Positions 20,101-29,255 are shown, counted from the stretch's first letter. The stretch is 64,000 nucleotides of DNA from Branchinecta lynchi (GCA_023053575.1 JAKZAP010000019.1:4712001-4776000), one strand, 5' to 3'. A program made the numbers and translations. Notes: generated by a model not told the origin, from the letters alone.

Positions 20101-23026
20101 TGAGAAGGAGGCACTTGCCATTGTTCACTGTATCAGGTCCTTCCGTCCATATTTGATAGGCAGAAAATTCGTCGTGGCCTCAGATCATAAGCCTCTTCAA
20201 TGGCTTATGAAGTCGACCGGTAAGGATTTAACAGGTAAGTGGGCAAGAATGCAGATGGAGCTCCAAGGATACGACTTTGAGATTACACATATCCCAGGAA
20301 CTCAAAATGTTGTTGCAGATGCACTCAGTCGTCTTCCTACGACTGCCTCAACTCCGTTAATCATGGCTGTGATCCCGGAAGCTGACAAGCAGTTCTCTTC
20401 ACATGATCTGCGTCAGTTACAAGGGAACGATGGCTTCGCGTCTGCTATCCGAAACTATCTTCAGCATGGTAGTCAGTTACCTTCTCGGATCGAGACCCAA
20501 GTCTTGCGTGAAATAGAGAACTTCGTTCTCGAAGACGGCCTTCTTTGCTACGTCTATACGCCGTATCAAAATTGCCGTAGGTCTGATCTGCGCGTTGTAC
20601 CAGTTCTTCCTCGCTCACTCATTCCGGAAGTCTTGTTCGATTCCCATGACTCCAAAATTTCGGGACATTTTGGATTTCTCAAGACTTATGAGCGCGTGCG
20701 AAGCCGGTTTTACTTCAGGAACATGTATAATGCCATCAAACAGTATGTTCAGTGTTGCCTTGACTGCTGTCAACGCAAAGGTCTCAACCATACACCGAGG
20801 GCTCCTTTGGGTACGATACCTGAGTCGTCCAGACCACTTGACATGGTCGGAATAGACTTACTAGGGCCTTTACCCGTTTCTACGCAAGGATCTAAGTACA
20901 TTGTGGTCATTACTGACCATTTCACAAAGTACATAGTCCTTACGGCTATAGCAGATAAAACGGCAAAGGCTGTAGCCAGAGCATTCACGGAGCATTTTAT
21001 CCTGGTTTATGGTGCGTGCGAACGCCTGATTAGTGACCAGGGTTCAGAGTTCATCAATGCCGTGTTCAAGGGCATCCTCGAACTGCTGAACATCAAACAA
21101 CTTCGGACGTCGGCTTACCATCCAATGTGTAACGGGGCCGTTGAACGTCGGAATCGCGACATAGCAAACATCTTGAGTTTATATGTCAGAGATAGAGGGC
21201 ACGCTGATTGGGAGGATCAGCTGCGCTATGTTCAGTTTGCCATGAACACAGCCTATCATGAGTCTATCTCAGACAGTCCGTTTTACGCTATGTTTCTCCG
21301 TGACGCCCGTTTTCCTACGGACACTGTGATCAGCAGTAGGGTTTTCTACAACCTGGATTCTGATTATAAATCAGAAATGATCACACGGCAGAAAACGGCT
21401 TATCAAATGATCAGGGACAACTCTGAGATCGCTCGAGAACGTCAGCGGTTCTATTACGATAGAACCGAGAATCAGAAACCCTTGAAAGTCGGCGAACTTG
21501 TCCTTCTTCATACGCCACCTGATGCGAGGTTGCGAAAACTAGACAAGATTCGTTGGGCCGGTCCGTATCGCATTACTGCCATTTTAAAGAATGGGCTGAA
21601 CTTTCAAATTACACGACTTTCAGACGGTAGAGTTGAAGTCGTTCACTATAACCGTTTGAAGACGTACGTTCCTAGGAGTCTATGGGAAAGTGACGTTGTT
21701 CAGGACGAACTGATCATTCCGCCGAACATAGACGATATTGTTTTACCTCCTGTTAACCAGGAATCTTTAGGTGACAGGCCTGATGGCCTTACTTCCAAGA
21801 AGAAAGTCACGTGGTGGGACGATCAACTACAGAATCGCATAATTAGTCCAGATTATGCTCCACCGAACACGCTGAACGATGACCTGTACGATGTTTCGGG
21901 TTCAGATCCAATCGTACCGGTCGTTCGACCACAAAGGCGAAATTTTAGACTGGAATCCACAGTCTCGAGTACAGAATCGGAGGAAGAAGTAACTAAATTT
22001 CGTCCTCAGCCTTTATTACAGCGTCCTTTGACACTTCAACCTTACCACAGCGACACACCGACTGAACACGGAGATTGTAAACTCCGTTATTCTCTAGGAT
22101 CCGAAGACATGTCATGGGACAACCCCTATACCGAGACGCCTGTTCGGCGTCAAGGGATGGGTAGTTCCTCGAGTCTCGAAAGTGAATCATTAGAAGATGC
22201 GTTAACAAAGAGGGAACTCTTTACACCAACCGGTGTTAGGTGTTCCACACCTACCTTCGGGGAGGCATCGGCATTGAGACCAGGCATAACGCCTGCTCGA
22301 GAATTTTACGAGAACATTCCGTTCTTCGAAACACTCGATTATCGTTTACATTTCGATAGTCCAGTTAATCAGGGTCCAAATGGTGATCCTACAGGGATAG
22401 GCGATACAGCTGCGGCCACTGAGTTCCACCAGTTTGGCTCAGGGGTCAACACATCGCCAGAATTGTCTCCTGTCCGACCAGAAGTAGAGTCGCCCAATCA
22501 GACAGTGATTGAGACGCCTCGACTTCGGGGTAGTGCTCGGACAGATGATTTGTTGCGGACACAGGGAGCCGCGGTAACCAGACCTCAAGGGGGAGGTTCT
22601 GGACAGGGCATGCTGGAAGAGCCATCGAGTCAGTCTGGACTCATGTCAGAACTTAGCGCTCAAAACCGTACAGACACGGAAAGCGCTCGGTTCAACCATT
22701 CCCATAGTATGCCGGAGCTGAGAGGTCCGTCAGGGGAGCTTGAGTCTGATCACTCCCGGGTGGAACCACCAATTGATTTTGGTAGCCCACCTTTACCTCT
22801 CATTCGTGACCGAGTGTTGTCACATCCGACAGCACGGTCGGAGGCGTTGAAATTGAGAACGCAGGCCGCTAGGCGGGGTGCACTTCAAGGTGTCAGATTT
22901 GATTTGGCTACTCGTGACGCTTTAAGGGGACAGCACGAAGGGTCTGTGACGGATTCACAAGAAAGACCTAGACGAGTACAACGTCCACCTCAGAGATGGA
23001 CGTATAAGAAGTTAGGAGGTGAGTAA
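17081..23026 (+). CDS. pol: pol: protease, RT, RNase H, integrase, long tail
   Basis: One open frame of 1981 codons, overlapping gag by 73 nt in the -1 frame; no ATG is used. In order (residues from 17081): aspartic protease with LADTGASVSLVS (Asp about 80); a Cys/Gln/Thr-rich tandem insert (about 215-365); a beta-rich linker; RT with KKDGSYRAVTDFRSLN (about 700), LAFGLKNAP and YLDDVI (817-820); RNase H with KVYCDASS (about 965) and EKEALAIV; integrase with an HHCC finger ending CCLDCCQRKG and a DD35E triad (IDLLGP about 1259, SDQGSEF about 1318, NGAVERRNRD about 1354); a GPY/F module (WAGPYRI, about 1494); and a 430-residue Ser/Pro/Glu-rich tail ending near RPPQRWTYKK. All catalytic residues are present. 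Families of this layout are Ty3/Gypsy. The long insert and tail are unusual. A splice donor overlaps the stop. Confidence 0.92.
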   Translation: MRQTGPFQPSVQATRKFPKFKLEVGCTSSFARPSVHPDVNSLRDNHFIATCFGSCNGISCDVLPYCEVRISGIPVQALADTGASVSLVSLDLYFQLPKVVRDVLVKGGGDVSSATGHSMGIFGSITETIHINGSDYKETFLVSEKLRVPMILGYGFLKTHDLVVDAKHDKLVKRNSRECCHTLNFHNNQTTRKSEILKVPRTQSDCMVTEPYKVRQQPYCFLGGANTEQQCTTTTNNTSFQLDTVPCTTSNSCCCLEQHYRGIGSRPNHTSEQRCYFSGGAQTEQQCATTTNNILFQHDTVPCITSNGCCCLAQQQYRGIGSKPNRTLEHHCYFSGDAHIEQRCTPTTTMTLCRCGSTSCAISCCSTIQQSTKIAGSGSIPYQIPSCSDSSLCKDELTKPITFSGFEKCSMAQPNATRVQDSSCCSRQQQPTGGSPVANNNHLYLRKQQEDSTSSGLVANNRVCNKEQLTQDYTLSGNQHEEANKRIHRLQLINATNIPAKTIKRILLTTARGPVDTDSMFLVTPTQELETRLPDLVLPEQLITTQDGVFHIYIENHTDESLKIPRFFMANAVSWVPEPQVCMNLTGHTSEDQVSVAEIKPLVGDEVMTFLNMFKLEHLANNSARLKKVQQLLLNNHDVFAKNDFDLGTCDMEPFVIDVGDAPPKRIRPYRIPVHLEPIAKAEIDRMLACKVIEPASSPWLAPLLLVGKKDGSYRAVTDFRSLNNVTVNDEFPLPHIAAILDKLHGKKIFSVLDCLCGYWQMTIDPDSRKYTGFSAPGLEQFVYVKLAFGLKNAPAAYSRIMYRILKHLFHDGVEVYLDDVINASNDEDSHIELLAKVFAALRKAGLKLKAKKCDFFKEEVIFLGHRVDSNGIRPDPNKLSAVQNLAYPKNLGKLRSAIGLFSYFRKFIAQFSAIASPMIKLTKKDVPFQFEEEQRLAFEQLRSKLLEEPILGLPDLSSSASPMKVYCDASSKACGGFLTQIQDNRQRVLQYTSRTFNQAELKHSAIEKEALAIVHCIRSFRPYLIGRKFVVASDHKPLQWLMKSTGKDLTGKWARMQMELQGYDFEITHIPGTQNVVADALSRLPTTASTPLIMAVIPEADKQFSSHDLRQLQGNDGFASAIRNYLQHGSQLPSRIETQVLREIENFVLEDGLLCYVYTPYQNCRRSDLRVVPVLPRSLIPEVLFDSHDSKISGHFGFLKTYERVRSRFYFRNMYNAIKQYVQCCLDCCQRKGLNHTPRAPLGTIPESSRPLDMVGIDLLGPLPVSTQGSKYIVVITDHFTKYIVLTAIADKTAKAVARAFTEHFILVYGACERLISDQGSEFINAVFKGILELLNIKQLRTSAYHPMCNGAVERRNRDIANILSLYVRDRGHADWEDQLRYVQFAMNTAYHESISDSPFYAMFLRDARFPTDTVISSRVFYNLDSDYKSEMITRQKTAYQMIRDNSEIARERQRFYYDRTENQKPLKVGELVLLHTPPDARLRKLDKIRWAGPYRITAILKNGLNFQITRLSDGRVEVVHYNRLKTYVPRSLWESDVVQDELIIPPNIDDIVLPPVNQESLGDRPDGLTSKKKVTWWDDQLQNRIISPDYAPPNTLNDDLYDVSGSDPIVPVVRPQRRNFRLESTVSSTESEEEVTKFRPQPLLQRPLTLQPYHSDTPTEHGDCKLRYSLGSEDMSWDNPYTETPVRRQGMGSSSSLESESLEDALTKRELFTPTGVRCSTPTFGEASALRPGITPAREFYENIPFFETLDYRLHFDSPVNQGPNGDPTGIGDTAAATEFHQFGSGVNTSPELSPVRPEVESPNQTVIETPRLRGSARTDDLLRTQGAAVTRPQGGGSGQGMLEEPSSQSGLMSELSAQNRTDTESARFNHSHSMPELRGPSGELESDHSRVEPPIDFGSPPLPLIRDRVLSHPTARSEALKLRTQAARRGALQGVRFDLATRDALRGQHEGSVTDSQERPRRVQRPPQRWTYKKLGGE
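17126..17144 (+). promoter_or_regulatory. -1 ribosomal frameshift signal (gag-pol)
   Basis: Three heptamers of the form X XXY YYZ are correctly phased to the nucleocapsid frame: A AAT TTC (17126-17132), A AAT TTA (17135-17141) and T TTA AAC (17138-17144). They lie 7-19 nt before the gag stop. A one-base slip back enters the pol frame, which is open here. T TTA AAC is the coronavirus-type slippery site. A downstream pseudoknot was not modelled. Confidence 0.75.
17728..18170 (+). repeat. Cys-rich tandem repeat within pol
   Basis: Units of about 177 bp (59 residues) recur about 2.5 times in frame between protease and RT. Each shows CYFSGGA, EQQC-TTTTNN, DTVPC-TSN-CCCL and YRGIGS-PN. DNA is rich in CAACAA and TTGTTG. 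Copies one and two are close; the third diverges. The unit length is a multiple of three, so the frame is kept. Confidence 0.75.
23013..23026 (+). promoter_or_regulatory. splice donor overlapping pol stop
   Basis: GGAGGTGAGTAA contains the consensus donor AG|GTGAGT, cut after 23018, with the pol TAA at 23024-23026 inside the would-be intron. The donor is in codon phase 1. The acceptors at 23321 and 23456 would continue an open frame from it. Confidence 0.5.
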
Positions 23027-23239
23027 TAGCAGAGTACATACCAGAGCGTAAGTTCAGTTGCCTTATCAAGCCAACAAAAGAGCTCAAGATTTCAACAACC
23101 CGGGTGGCTTGGAAGACAAAAGTTATTACGTGCTTATTACTTAAAATATTACTCACGAAGTTTTCCTTAAGTTGTAGGAACTGGTCATGCTACGAGATCG
23201 AGGAATGCATAAGCTGACCAAGAAAAGAGTCAAGACAAG

Positions 23240-23750
23240 CTGAAATCATCTTTAACCATCAAGGAAGAAAATGGTGTTGATTTTATTTATGATGTTAGTG
23301 TATATTTTTGTTAAATTTCAGCAGAAGATCCACAAATGGCCGAAGAAGTGGCCACAACAGAAGAGAAAAACAACCAAACCATCTTTAACCATCAAGGAAG
23401 AGGAGAGATCTGAAATAAATTATTGTTTAGTTCTAAAGTTTTGTTAAACTTTTCAGCAGAAGATCCACAAATGGCCGAGCAAGAGGCCACAACCGAGCAG
23501 AAAGACAACCGCACCATCAAAGCCATCTTTAACCGACAAGGAAGAAAAGAAGCTCTAAAATTGATTTTATTTTATTGTAATGTGTTGTTAATCGTGTAAG
23601 CGGAAGATTCAGACATGGCCAAAAGAAGAGGCCATAGAAGAAACAAAAAACCGGTAAAACATCTATATCCATCAAGGAAGAGCAACAAGAGCAGCAGAAG
23701 AAGTAATTCATCTAAACCATCTTTAGGAAAGAAGAAAAACAAGATTTTTT
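23240..23750 (+). repeat. tandem array of splice-acceptor modules
   Basis: Three to four modules of about 135-145 bp. Each has a T-rich tract and acceptor (TTGTTAAATTTCAG ending 23321; GTTAAACTTTTCAG ending 23456; a weaker GTGTAAG near 23599), then GAAGATCCACAAATGGCC, then CATCTTTAACCATCAAGGAAG. After each acceptor a short acidic or basic frame is open (first shared residues EDPQMAE). The third module has become Lys/Arg-rich. This looks like repeated alternative 3' exons between pol and env. Splicing is inferred from sequence only. Confidence 0.6.
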
Positions 23751-24880
23751 TTTATCGTTTAAAAATTTTGTTAATTAAGAACTGATTATCCCCATCACAC
23801 AAGGGCCCTCGTTGGATAGGAATAATCGATACTTGAATTAATCGTTAAGTTATATTAGTTACAGTAAGTCTAATAATTAGATAAAGAGCAATTACTAATT
23901 AGAAACTAGAATAATTAAGCCTATTACTGCTAAGAATTAGTTAATTTGTACAATAATTTCGAATAATCTAGAATATCATGAGACTAGTTTACATATTAAG
24001 AGGGACAGTAAGTTAGTAGAATTTAAAGTTAGAATCATTTCATTGCAGAAAATGTAGCTTCAAGAGCGCTGTGACGTACAAGACGTTTTATCAAGATTGT
24101 TGTCATAGCCACTTGTAGCCACACTCTGCAACGTCCTGGGACGCATCAAAAGTAAAAATATTTTTTTTTATTATTTACCAGTTAAGAAAGGATGCACCAG
24201 AATTCATATTTCTCCCTCACACTTAATTCTTGATACACATAAGCGTAATCGCATTAACACAAAAAGACAAAGGCATTGATCCAAATACACGAAATTGCTA
24301 TGAGTGTAATCGTTATATTTTGTGCAAAATTGCTCACATTTCACACTAGCCGAGACACTGTAACATATTCGATCTAGAGAATCGAAAGTAAAAGTTGAAA
24401 AATTTAGTCATAAATATTGAAACTAATGGTTCACGGGCAGAAAGTTCCGTCTGTCGTTCCGTTGTATACTGCTCGTTTTATCTCTTCAGTGATATTGGTT
24501 TTATGGTTGTTGATATAAGTAGAAATTGTCATCCGTGGGATGATAGCTAATACTGTTGCAAGTTGTTTAGATGCGGTGATGCGGGTTGGGTGATTTTCTT
24601 CTTCTAAACATCTAGCATGTATGAAATGAGAATTGTGTGATTTTCGCCCTGGCATTTAAAAGAATTGTTTACAACCTCTCTTCCCCCAGTCCTGAGATTT
24701 TGCAATACGAATTGTGTAATTCTTGCCTCGACATTTTTAAAATTCGTTTGCACCTTCATGAGATGGTACCTACGATTTTGTGGAGGAGTTGCTTGTTTTC
24801 CACTATGTTTTCCTTCACGAGAAAGTTAAAAATAAGAATAATAATTTTGTGGGGCAGTCATACGATTTGACTGTTGTAAT
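23751..24880 (+). other. AT-rich pol-env spacer
   Basis: No supported coding sequence. TTAATTAG-like words (23820-23990) recur loosely. Short open frames on both strands lack motifs. It may hold intron or RNA-processing signals for subgenomic transcripts. Confidence 0.4.
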
Positions 24881-24893
24881 TGCAGTTTTCGGG

Positions 24894-25058
24894 ATGACAT
24901 ATTTGATGTTGGTTGTGGCAATAGTAGTCATAACCTGCAAAATCCGTATGAATAAACGAAGGGTGAACTCGGAGATTTCCGAGCTACAGAATCTAACATT
25001 AAGTCCTACCGAAGTCCGAGTGATGAGAGAGTACGCTGAATTTGTTGGTTTTCGCTAA
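24894..25058 (+). CDS. small single-pass membrane protein ORF
   Basis: An ATG at 24894 follows a good acceptor (GTTGTAATTGCAG, ending 24885) by 8 nt and opens a 54-residue frame to TAA at 25056-25058. The N-terminus is a hydrophobic segment (MTYLMLVVAIVVITCKI), then a basic MNKRR stretch and an acidic, Leu-rich cytoplasmic tail. The frame is open upstream to about 24780 without ATG. No homolog is recognised. Position between pol and env and the acceptor suggest expression from a spliced mRNA of the retroelement, perhaps as an accessory membrane protein. It could also be a chance frame; its length and hydropathy are modest evidence. Confidence 0.4.
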   Translation: MTYLMLVVAIVVITCKIRMNKRRVNSEISELQNLTLSPTEVRVMREYAEFVGFR

Positions 25059-25207
25059 ATTATTTGCAATAAATTTCCGCTCTGCTTAAGCTAGTGTTGT
25101 GTCGTAATGTGCTGTCTGTGGAAGTCAGAATCTGTTCATATAAAGCGGCAAGCAATCAAGCTCTGGGCATCAGTCTTGATTATGGACGTGAAGGAGCAAC
25201 AAGCAAA

Positions 25208-25498
25208 ATGAGAATTGTGCTATGTTTAATCGCAACTTTAAGTTTTTCAGTGGCAGATATCAAGGTAGGCTTGGGACATGTGTTGGTTCCCGAAGGCCAG
25301 ATAGCTGTGACAACTGCCAAATGGACGATTGTGGGTGAAGTTGACCTGGACTTCTTCAAAACCATAGCTGGTATCGTAAGGAAATATTTTTCGTTGATTG
25401 TTAGTCACCAAGACGCCTTGGACCAGCAACAGGTTGCCCAAAATCAGTCGAGATCGTACGAATATTACAGAAAAGAAAATGAAAAATGGAAGAATTAA
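25208..25498 (+). CDS. env: env N-terminal part (signal peptide)
   Basis: ATG at 25208 opens a 96-residue frame. It starts with a signal peptide (MRIVLCLIATLSFSVA, likely cleaved after Ala) followed by KVGLGHVLVPEGQIAVTTAK, then a DLDFF stretch and Gln-rich helical region. This matches the layout at the start of errantivirus/baculovirus F-type envelope proteins, where a short extracellular strand follows the signal peptide. The frame ends in TAA at 25496-25498 and overlaps the main env frame by 13 nt, in a different frame. Either one indel separates a formerly single gene, or the two parts are translated by a recoding or stop-restart mechanism. No joined product is given here. Confidence 0.6.
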   Translation: MRIVLCLIATLSFSVADIKVGLGHVLVPEGQIAVTTAKWTIVGEVDLDFFKTIAGIVRKYFSLIVSHQDALDQQQVAQNQSRSYEYYRKENEKWKN

Positions 25499-27069
25499 TT
25501 TCCGCTTTAGAAAATGAGGTCGAAAGTATTTCGATTTTGCTCGGAACTAAATCTAGAAATAAAAGGGGCCTTATTGATTTGGGTGGTGAAATACTTCGGG
25601 TACTTTTTGGTACAGCAACAGTTACTCAAATCACGGAACTTTCGGAAGTCATGGGCTATTTAAAAACTGCAGGTTTAGCACAAAAGGACGTAATTTCGAA
25701 ACAAGTAACGGTAATCAGGAACCTTGTGCTTGCTGATAAACAACAAGATGAAATACTGGGAAATTTAACATCAACTTTACAAGGCGTCGAGGCGAACTGG
25801 CAAAGAATATCGAGACTCGTCACACTAAACGCAAACCAAGGCTTGCAATTCGGCGCTGATATTGGTTATTTAAAAATACAACAACTTATAGGTGAAGTGC
25901 GCCAAAAGCTCCACGAACTGGAGATTGATCTAAACTCATTAGCGGCCAGCCATCTACCAATAAATATGTTTCGCCCCAAACGGCTAGTAGACATTTTATC
26001 AAGAATCAGTACAAGTCTACCCAATAAGTATCGGTTGCCCGTGCGAAGTATCGAAAATGTTTGGCCGTACTACCACCATTTTGCTAAAACTTCGACCTTG
26101 CTTACAGCGTCTGGACTAAGAATCGTCACAGAAATCCCGTTGGTGTCGCGGAGTGAAATGTTTGACCTCTATAGGATAATGCCTTTTCCTACCTTTCAAA
26201 GTAATTTACCAAATAATCTAACTACTGTCTACCCGACACAGCCTTTTATTGCTATTCAGAAAGAAGAGCGTACACATTTTGTGGAACTGAATTTAGATGA
26301 CTTTAGGAACTGTGTAAAAGTAGAAGTACAAATTTGCCCTTTATTTAAAGCTGTGCAAAAGAAAGTTCTGAAGTCTTGCAATTACGCAATCTATAAAGAA
26401 AACTTTGAAGAAATAGAGAAAAATTGTTTAGTTACATTTTCACCACCACCGACACCTGAAGTACCGATTCTTGGTCACATCGCTGAGAACCTCTGGGTAT
26501 TTTCCGCCAAGTTGGTTCATGCTTCGATTGCATGTAATGACGAACTTAAAGAGCGAGTCGTGCTGAACGGCAGCAATCTGCTTAATCTGCCGTCCGGTTG
26601 TTCGCTATTCTCTGAAACCTTCACTATTCCTGCGTCGTTTTCAGGAATAACAACGCTAAACCTTGACCTGGGGAACATTTCGGTTAGCGCGCCTAGCTTT
26701 ACGCATAGTCTACTTAAACTCACTTTCTTCTCAAAAATAGAGATAACCAGAAAATTGAATGTCGCAAATACTGCAAGCCGTAAGACAGAAGTTTCGTTAC
26801 AAGAACTTGAAGTTGCGCTAGAATCAAATAACCCAATTATTCAAAATTCGTATGAAGCAGTAGGCTATTTTCAGAAACATGTCAATTTCATTGGCATTTC
26901 CTCTCTTTTTGGAAATATGATTATTCCAGTAGTTGTGGTGATACTTTATCACTACTTCTGGCAAATTAGACGCCAGATGGCGTCATCATCAACTACCATA
27001 AATCTTGCGGATATGGGCAATAGAAGACCAAAATTTGAGAGTGCTCAAGAAGCAAGAATATTAGATTAA
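25486..27069 (+). CDS. env: env, F-type fusion glycoprotein, main frame
   Basis: 527 codons from ATG 25486 to TAA. The N-terminal helical stretch leads to a dibasic furin-type site (SRNKR, residues about 23-27) followed by a glycine-led hydrophobic segment (GLIDLGGEILRVLFGTATVT), as in baculovirus F and errantivirus Env. Heptad-like helices follow (about residues 45-150). The ectodomain has several Cys, mainly at about 280-330 and 365-385, and N-glycosylation sites. A transmembrane helix (MIIPVVVVILYHYFW, about 485-500) is followed by a basic short tail. Known relatives mediate membrane fusion and can allow cell-to-cell transfer. The reading frame is open, but its signal peptide lies in the other frame (25208-25498). 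Confidence 0.8.
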   Translation: MEELISALENEVESISILLGTKSRNKRGLIDLGGEILRVLFGTATVTQITELSEVMGYLKTAGLAQKDVISKQVTVIRNLVLADKQQDEILGNLTSTLQGVEANWQRISRLVTLNANQGLQFGADIGYLKIQQLIGEVRQKLHELEIDLNSLAASHLPINMFRPKRLVDILSRISTSLPNKYRLPVRSIENVWPYYHHFAKTSTLLTASGLRIVTEIPLVSRSEMFDLYRIMPFPTFQSNLPNNLTTVYPTQPFIAIQKEERTHFVELNLDDFRNCVKVEVQICPLFKAVQKKVLKSCNYAIYKENFEEIEKNCLVTFSPPPTPEVPILGHIAENLWVFSAKLVHASIACNDELKERVVLNGSNLLNLPSGCSLFSETFTIPASFSGITTLNLDLGNISVSAPSFTHSLLKLTFFSKIEITRKLNVANTASRKTEVSLQELEVALESNNPIIQNSYEAVGYFQKHVNFIGISSLFGNMIIPVVVVILYHYFWQIRRQMASSSTTINLADMGNRRPKFESAQEARILD

Positions 27070-27179
27070 GGACACGCGCGGTTAATGTTACTTTCTTTCT
27101 TGTTCTAAAATAGCTATTCCCCATCAGTATTGTGTTTTAATTGAGATATAGTTTCAGATAATAGATTGACAGCATTTTT

Positions 27180-27680
27180 ATGATGACCCCACGAAAGGAA
27201 GATGAACCAGAATCAAGCAACCAAGAAAACAGACGGCCAGAGACGCCAGAAACTTCACCTGTACGACCGAGGACGCCACCTATGCCCCATATGGAGGGGG
27301 TAGCCATAGCTGACACAGAGGAGAACTCGCCTCGACAGGAGGAGTTAGATGAAGTTTTAGATTATTTAGATTTCCCAAACCAGAACCAGGTAGGATCGTT
27401 TCATTCTTTTGGGCAAGAATCGTACGGAGATCGGCCTCAAAATTATCAGTTTCGACTGGGACCAGGTGGAGTCTCAGAATATGCCTATAATTTTCAGTAT
27501 TATCGAAGAGGAGGCTACATTCCACAAAGGAATTATTACATAACGGAGGCTTTACCAATCACGTTTAATGTTGGCGATTTTATACGATTGCTACAGCGGC
27601 CCGAGCACGAACACGTCAGATGGGAAGTAATTAATGGCCCTGTTAAGGACGGAATTCGACAGGACAAATATGAATTTTAA
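27180..27680 (+). CDS. accessory ORF downstream of env, unknown function
   Basis: ATG at 27180 (a second ATG follows directly) opens 166 codons. The N-terminal half is acidic and Pro-rich (PETPETSPVRPRTPPMP) and predicted disordered. The C-terminal half is Tyr/Phe/Arg-rich (YAYNFQYYRRGGYIPQRNYY), ending INGPVKDGIRQDKYEF. No known domain is recognised. An acceptor-like site (GATATAGTTTCAG, ending 27157) lies 22 nt upstream of the ATG, so a spliced message is plausible. It lies inside the LTR element, on the same strand as gag, pol and env, 110 nt after env. A 3' ORF beyond env is uncommon in Gypsy elements. Confidence 0.5.
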   Translation: MMTPRKEDEPESSNQENRRPETPETSPVRPRTPPMPHMEGVAIADTEENSPRQEELDEVLDYLDFPNQNQVGSFHSFGQESYGDRPQNYQFRLGPGGVSEYAYNFQYYRRGGYIPQRNYYITEALPITFNVGDFIRLLQRPEHEHVRWEVINGPVKDGIRQDKYEF

Positions 27681-27815
27681 TGACCATTTCCCGTGATAAG
27701 TAAGGTACCAAGTGCCCGGAATCAAATGCTATGCCAAATAACTACTTACGTGTATTTTGTTTGTCACATTTACAGTCATTTTAATTTTTTTTCTTTTCTC
27801 GATGTTCATTCCGTG

Positions 27816-27980
27816 ATGACCAAACAAGAGGTCAAACGGGTATATGTGTGCTTTTACAAAGAGCCAGTTACAATTCTGGGCGTTCTGTATATAGCTTTAT
27901 GTAATGATTATCGAATATATAGAGGGGCCACAGGCCGGATAGATTTTGAGTATTTAAGTGAAAAAAATAATTTTCGTTAA
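27816..27980 (+). CDS. possible second 3' accessory ORF
   Basis: An ATG at 27816 opens 54 codons beginning MTKQEVKRVYVCFYKEP and ending in a Tyr/Arg/Glu-rich stretch. The frame is open upstream to 27693 without ATG. It lies in a different frame from the 166-codon ORF and could be its decayed continuation or a separate small exon. No homology recognised; short length makes chance possible. Confidence 0.25.
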   Translation: MTKQEVKRVYVCFYKEPVTILGVLYIALCNDYRIYRGATGRIDFEYLSEKNNFR

Positions 27981-29247
27981 GAGCTTAATTCGTAAATCGT
28001 AGTATAATGTCATGGGTTCGTCGGGGCCATTGAGTAATTTGAAATATCGTGCATCTAAAGTAAAATAATAAAAAAAAAAAATATTATCGAAAGGCCTAAG
28101 GCCAAAACTTATTTAATCATATTCATCGAATTATAGAAATCTTGTAATACAAATATCTAACAATTTTTGCTTAAACAGTTACGTAAACATGTTGAGAACC
28201 GATCAAATGCAGTTATAAAATGTCAGTTACAGTACAGCCTTGTGCCGATAGAGCATCTGAAAATTGTTCCTATAAAGAACGGCTCTTGAACGGATGGATG
28301 CCACGGACAGGCCGCAGTAGTTTTTCATTATATTCGGATCTCAACATATTATGCAATCTGGCCTATAGTAAATGGTAGGTCTTCAGGCCTACCATGCATG
28401 TGTTATGCTTTGCCGTTTTTCAGGTGATGGAGTTGGATTAAGCTACCGGAGTTGGATCGACTTGGATCTCAGACCCCCGCGTCGTCGACACAGCCCGCAA
28501 GAAGACAAGGAGACTACGGGAGAAAACGCCGGCGACGAGAGATCATATATTTGTTTTTAATTGTTGTTGACTCTTTTGCTGGATCTGAGAGTCAAAATCA
28601 CCTCTGCGACGAAATTCGGTAAAGTAATTTTGAATCCTTGCTCGAAATCACTGATCTCAACTACAACAAGGGGTTGTAACTTCAATGGCTAGTTTTCCAT
28701 TCAAATAGGTCGTTTTTTTTTGTTTTTTAGTTAATGAGGACTTTAACTCAATTTGGGGGAAAGGACTTGGTTAAAATTACTGTAATGATCCTCGTAACGT
28801 TCCTTCGAGTGCGTATTGATACCTAACTCTGTTTCCATCATAAAAATACAGAATAATGCCGTAAGATTTTTCACCAGTTTTTCGAACGATATATTAATCC
28901 ACTTGGTCACAGAAAAGGTAGCCCGTGGGTCACCGGCGAGGGCGTGAAAACCCAATATCCACCGACCAACATTCGGGCTGGGGGCACCGGTGAGGGCGTG
29001 AAAACCCAACATCCACCGCCCAACAGTCTGAGACCAAGTGAAGAATATCGGCCAACAGCGTTTTCTAAGTAGCTAATGGCCATATTGACAAACCAGCAAA
29101 TCTGTTGGAACTTCGTGTGAAACAGAGGCGCTGAATTCTAAACTCTAAAAATTAATATGGATCATGAAAGTAAAGAAAATTTTCGTATTACGAAACAGAG
29201 TTGGGGTAACTTTGAGAATTGTTTTGTGGAACAAAACTGTGTAACAT
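27981..29247 (+). other. 3' region of retroelement; direct repeat at 28920-29030
   Basis: Mostly noncoding. A short frame at 28372-28560 follows GCCGTTTTTCAG (acceptor-like) and is Arg/Glu-rich; it is not recognised. At 28920-29030 a unit of about 58 bp is repeated twice (CACCGGCGAGGGCGTGAAAA then CACCGGTGAGGGCGTGAAAA, each followed by CCCAAYATCCACCG). Confidence 0.4.
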
Positions 29248-29255
29248 GGGAGGAG
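29248..29255 (+). promoter_or_regulatory. polypurine tract
   Basis: GGGAGGAG immediately before the 3' LTR, the expected plus-strand primer position. Confidence 0.7.
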
